Source: Hofstenia miamia
Lineage: Eukaryota > Xenacoelomorpha > Acoela
NCBI GenBank assembly: GCA_004352715.1
Contig: SCFE01000029.1
Location: forward strand, 577,144 to 641,143
Reading direction: 5' to 3'
Length of the DNA stretch: 64,000 bases
In this document: positions 61,851-64,000 of the stretch, in pieces
Position numbering within the stretch: the stretch's first letter is position 1
How the letters are laid out: the number at the start of each line of letters is the position of its first letter
Made by a program: the position numbers and the translations under genes
The notes under the pieces: generated by a model
Databases searched by the model: none
What the model was told of the DNA's origin: nothing
The model's input: the letters and a program-made list of their open reading frames with translations, nothing else

Positions 61851-63100
61851 AAGGTTATAGTTCCTTTGTTGCGTTATTTTCAAAATTGTAAATTTTTGTG
61901 TTTTTATTTTTAAGGATTTTAAGGAAGAATTCACTTTTGATTAGAAATTGTTCAATTAACTCTTAAATTTTGTGTACATCGGATCTCTATTTTTGGAATC
62001 ATCCCTATTTTGGCCTTGTGTTCTTCTCCATATGAAAATTTCTGAATATGGATTTTCCATTTTATGAATATGGCCTCCATAACGCTGTTTAAGTCTGTCA
62101 ATACAGTTGTAGCTATTATAATGATTATCGCTGGAATAATCACAAATACTTTGTTATTCATTAGTTTCTTTTAGAAATATTTTCTGCACATTTTATTATG
62201 CTTTAGTTATACCCACACTCCTAAATATGTCTCTTGAGTAGTTCCCTTTCTTTACCACTAACAAACCTAAATTTTCATTTAAAACATTCAATTGAATTTT
62301 AAAAAATGAAATTTAGTAGATATTTCCTGCAATATCCCATCTCTTCAATGTAGCGAGGAAAATTTCGATTTGTCTCATGGTAAGATTTAGCTTTGCAGCT
62401 ATTGGCAAAATAATTGGATCCTTAGAATTTATGATAGAAAAATCACTATTAGATTGCCTCACTTTTTCCATCAAGTTTTAGTTGGTTAAACGTGTACTAT
62501 CATATCAGGACATTTAAGTATTGGAGGTCGATCCCCTGAAGTACAGGTTCAGGAGTTGTGTTGATAGCAGGATATATGAGAAAGCCCCTATTTATAGATA
62601 AAAATAATTGTCACTATTGTGATTTTTTGATCAAGGCCTAAAATGAGAATAGCAAATGGCAAAGCCTATTGATCTTGGGACAGCCAAGAAAATATTACTT
62701 GGGTGTCAAGATCCAATATTCTGATAAATGTTAAATTTTTAAGAACATTTCATATGCATCAGAATATTTTTTTGCATCACCAATATATTTATAAGGAGTT
62801 GATTTTTCAGAATATAATAATTACAAATTTAACAGAAAAAATTTACACAAGTCTTGCATTTATAAGAAACCATGATATTTGCACAGAAAGCATGAGCAAT
62901 GTTGTCATAAGCGCAGTGCATATAGTTGTTATGTATTATGCAATGAGCATGAATTATGTCAAAAAATTCTTTCAATACTGTAATACTCAATGTGACAAAT
63001 CCCAACAGAGAGACTGAGGTTAATGAATTATTGTTGGAAATAGTAGCAGTGCAATGTCCCAATGCCGCATATAGTTGTCGACATTAACTCAACTAAGCAA
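61851..63100. other. No clear gene; possible degraded Penelope upstream region
   Basis: Overlapping short frames at 61952-62161 (-) and 62703-63062 (both strands) have no recognisable similarity. Confidence 0.4.
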
Positions 63101-63149
63101 TACTATGCAGACTTTCTAAAATTTAGAATAGAAATTACTCATAATTCTC

Positions 63150-63560
63150 GTCTCAAAATTGACTGAAATCAATGGAAAACTTAAGTCAACAAAATCTTAT
63201 GTCACACTGTGTTGTTATCGAACAATTTCAATATTCAAAAGATTATTGCATAACCAAATCATTGAACATTTAAATAAGCATAATATACTATCAACCACCC
63301 AATTTGGATTTTGCAAAATTTTTTCCAGCAACTGATACACTATTAAATGCTAGTGGAAAATTGAAAGCATCACTTGATTCTAATAAATTTGTAGCTATAG
63401 CTAGATTTTTCAAAAGCCTTCGATTTTCTCAATCAAAATTAGAATGAGGTTAATGAAATTATATTTTTACGAAATGTTTACCAGGTTACAACGGGGTGCG
63501 TCAGGGAACGATTCTAGATCCTCTAGTTTTTTAGTATTTTTGTGAATATCTTAGATACTG
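63150..63560 (+). pseudogene. LINE reverse transcriptase fragment
   Basis: Plus-strand remains: LHNQIIEHLNKHNILSTTQF with GF, then TDTLLNASGKLKASLDSNKF and VAIA (RT motif A region), and GVRQGTILDPLVF (motif B, about 63494-63530) in another frame. CR1/jockey-like. Broken by frameshifts near 63318 and 63420-63480. Confidence 0.7.
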
Positions 63561-63840
63561 CGAAATTTAATTTTTGAATGATGTCAAAAATATATTTTAT
63601 TGTTGTTAAGAATCTTTAGTAAATTTAATAAAAAACATGGACTAAAGGAGATATATTTCGCAAACTTGAGCATCGTCAGAACACAAAAATTACCTCTAAA
63701 TAGGCACTATTTTATTAAAAGATATTATGCAACTAAGCGTTGATTAGAACTAATTTATGTTGATATATGTAATTATCTTTGGTCAAAACCTAAAATTAAA
63801 ATCAATGACAATAACATTTGATAAATCCAATGCTATTTAG

Positions 63841-63942
63841 AAAATCAATAGGACCTGTGGTGAGGACTATATCGGATATATTAGCAGGCAATCAACAATA
63901 TCAGAACACTTAAGAAAATGTGGACTAAATTATGACATCAAA
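63841..63942 (+). pseudogene. GIY-YIG endonuclease fragment (Penelope-like)
   Basis: Reads CGEDYIGYISRQSTISEHLR: a Cys-Gly pair, the YIG signature and the R...EH motif of Penelope-like endonucleases. It is isolated between LINE fragments, in the opposite orientation to the element at 61 kb. Confidence 0.55.
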
Positions 63943-63954
63943 ATTTTAAGATGT

Positions 63955-64000
63955 TTTTGCAAAATTTTTTCCAGCAACTGATACACTATTAAATGCTAGT
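63955..64000 (+). repeat. Repeat of LINE segment 63310-63355 at the window edge
   Basis: The last 45 or so bases (TTTTTGCAAAATTTTTTCCA... to ...AAATGCTAGT) duplicate the start of RT motif A region at about 63310-63355. The repeat continues beyond the window, suggesting a tandem LINE fragment about 645 bp apart or another contig overlap. Confidence 0.75.

Overview
The window is AT-rich nuclear DNA from an invertebrate animal. It holds three conserved animal genes: an SLC38A7/8-type amino-acid transporter, GLYR1/NPAC and a class II DYRK kinase. Two have GT-AG introns, and the rest of the window is full of decayed animal-type transposons (Copia, CR1/jockey-like LINEs, Penelope-like, hAT, piggyBac, MITEs). 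The base composition and the strong preference for TAG splice acceptors would suit a cnidarian such as Hydra or several other AT-rich invertebrates, but nothing seen is species-diagnostic.

Layout. 1-3.5 kb: no recognised gene. 3.5-5.8 kb: SLC38A7-like transporter, intronless, + strand, preceded by a false second copy of its 5' end across a single-N join. 7.0-7.9 kb: sequence gap inside a TA microsatellite. 8.8-12.2 kb: decayed LINE, represented twice around another single-N join, with a 1.2-kb segment present on only one side. 14.9-28.9 kb: GLYR1/NPAC on the - strand, 11 coding exons and about 508 residues. Its 7.1-kb intron contains a Copia element with its target-site duplication; its 4.3-kb intron contains two MITEs and a piggyBac deletion derivative flanked by TTAA. 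29.7-38 kb: MITE, a repeat-associated unknown gene family, and a hAT/CGGBP1-like transposase relic. 38.4-39.3 kb: another false duplication across a single N. 40.6-56.2 kb: DYRK2-like kinase on the + strand, at least six coding exons, with MITEs, a tandem duplication and a piggyBac relic in its introns; its last coding exon is present twice around a LINE fragment. 56.5-64 kb: LINE, hAT and Penelope-like relics.

How the genes relate. GLYR1 and DYRK2 are transcribed divergently from a TE-rich 11.7-kb spacer. The three genes have unrelated jobs (lysosomal amino-acid export, chromatin binding, protein phosphorylation), and I see no operon or gene cluster. No CRISPR, tRNA or rRNA was recognised. 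The points most worth checking are the duplicated terminal exon of DYRK2, the Gln at the catalytic-Lys position of GLYR1, the near-exclusive TAG acceptors, the exactly delimited young MITEs, and the three single-N joins that produce false duplications.
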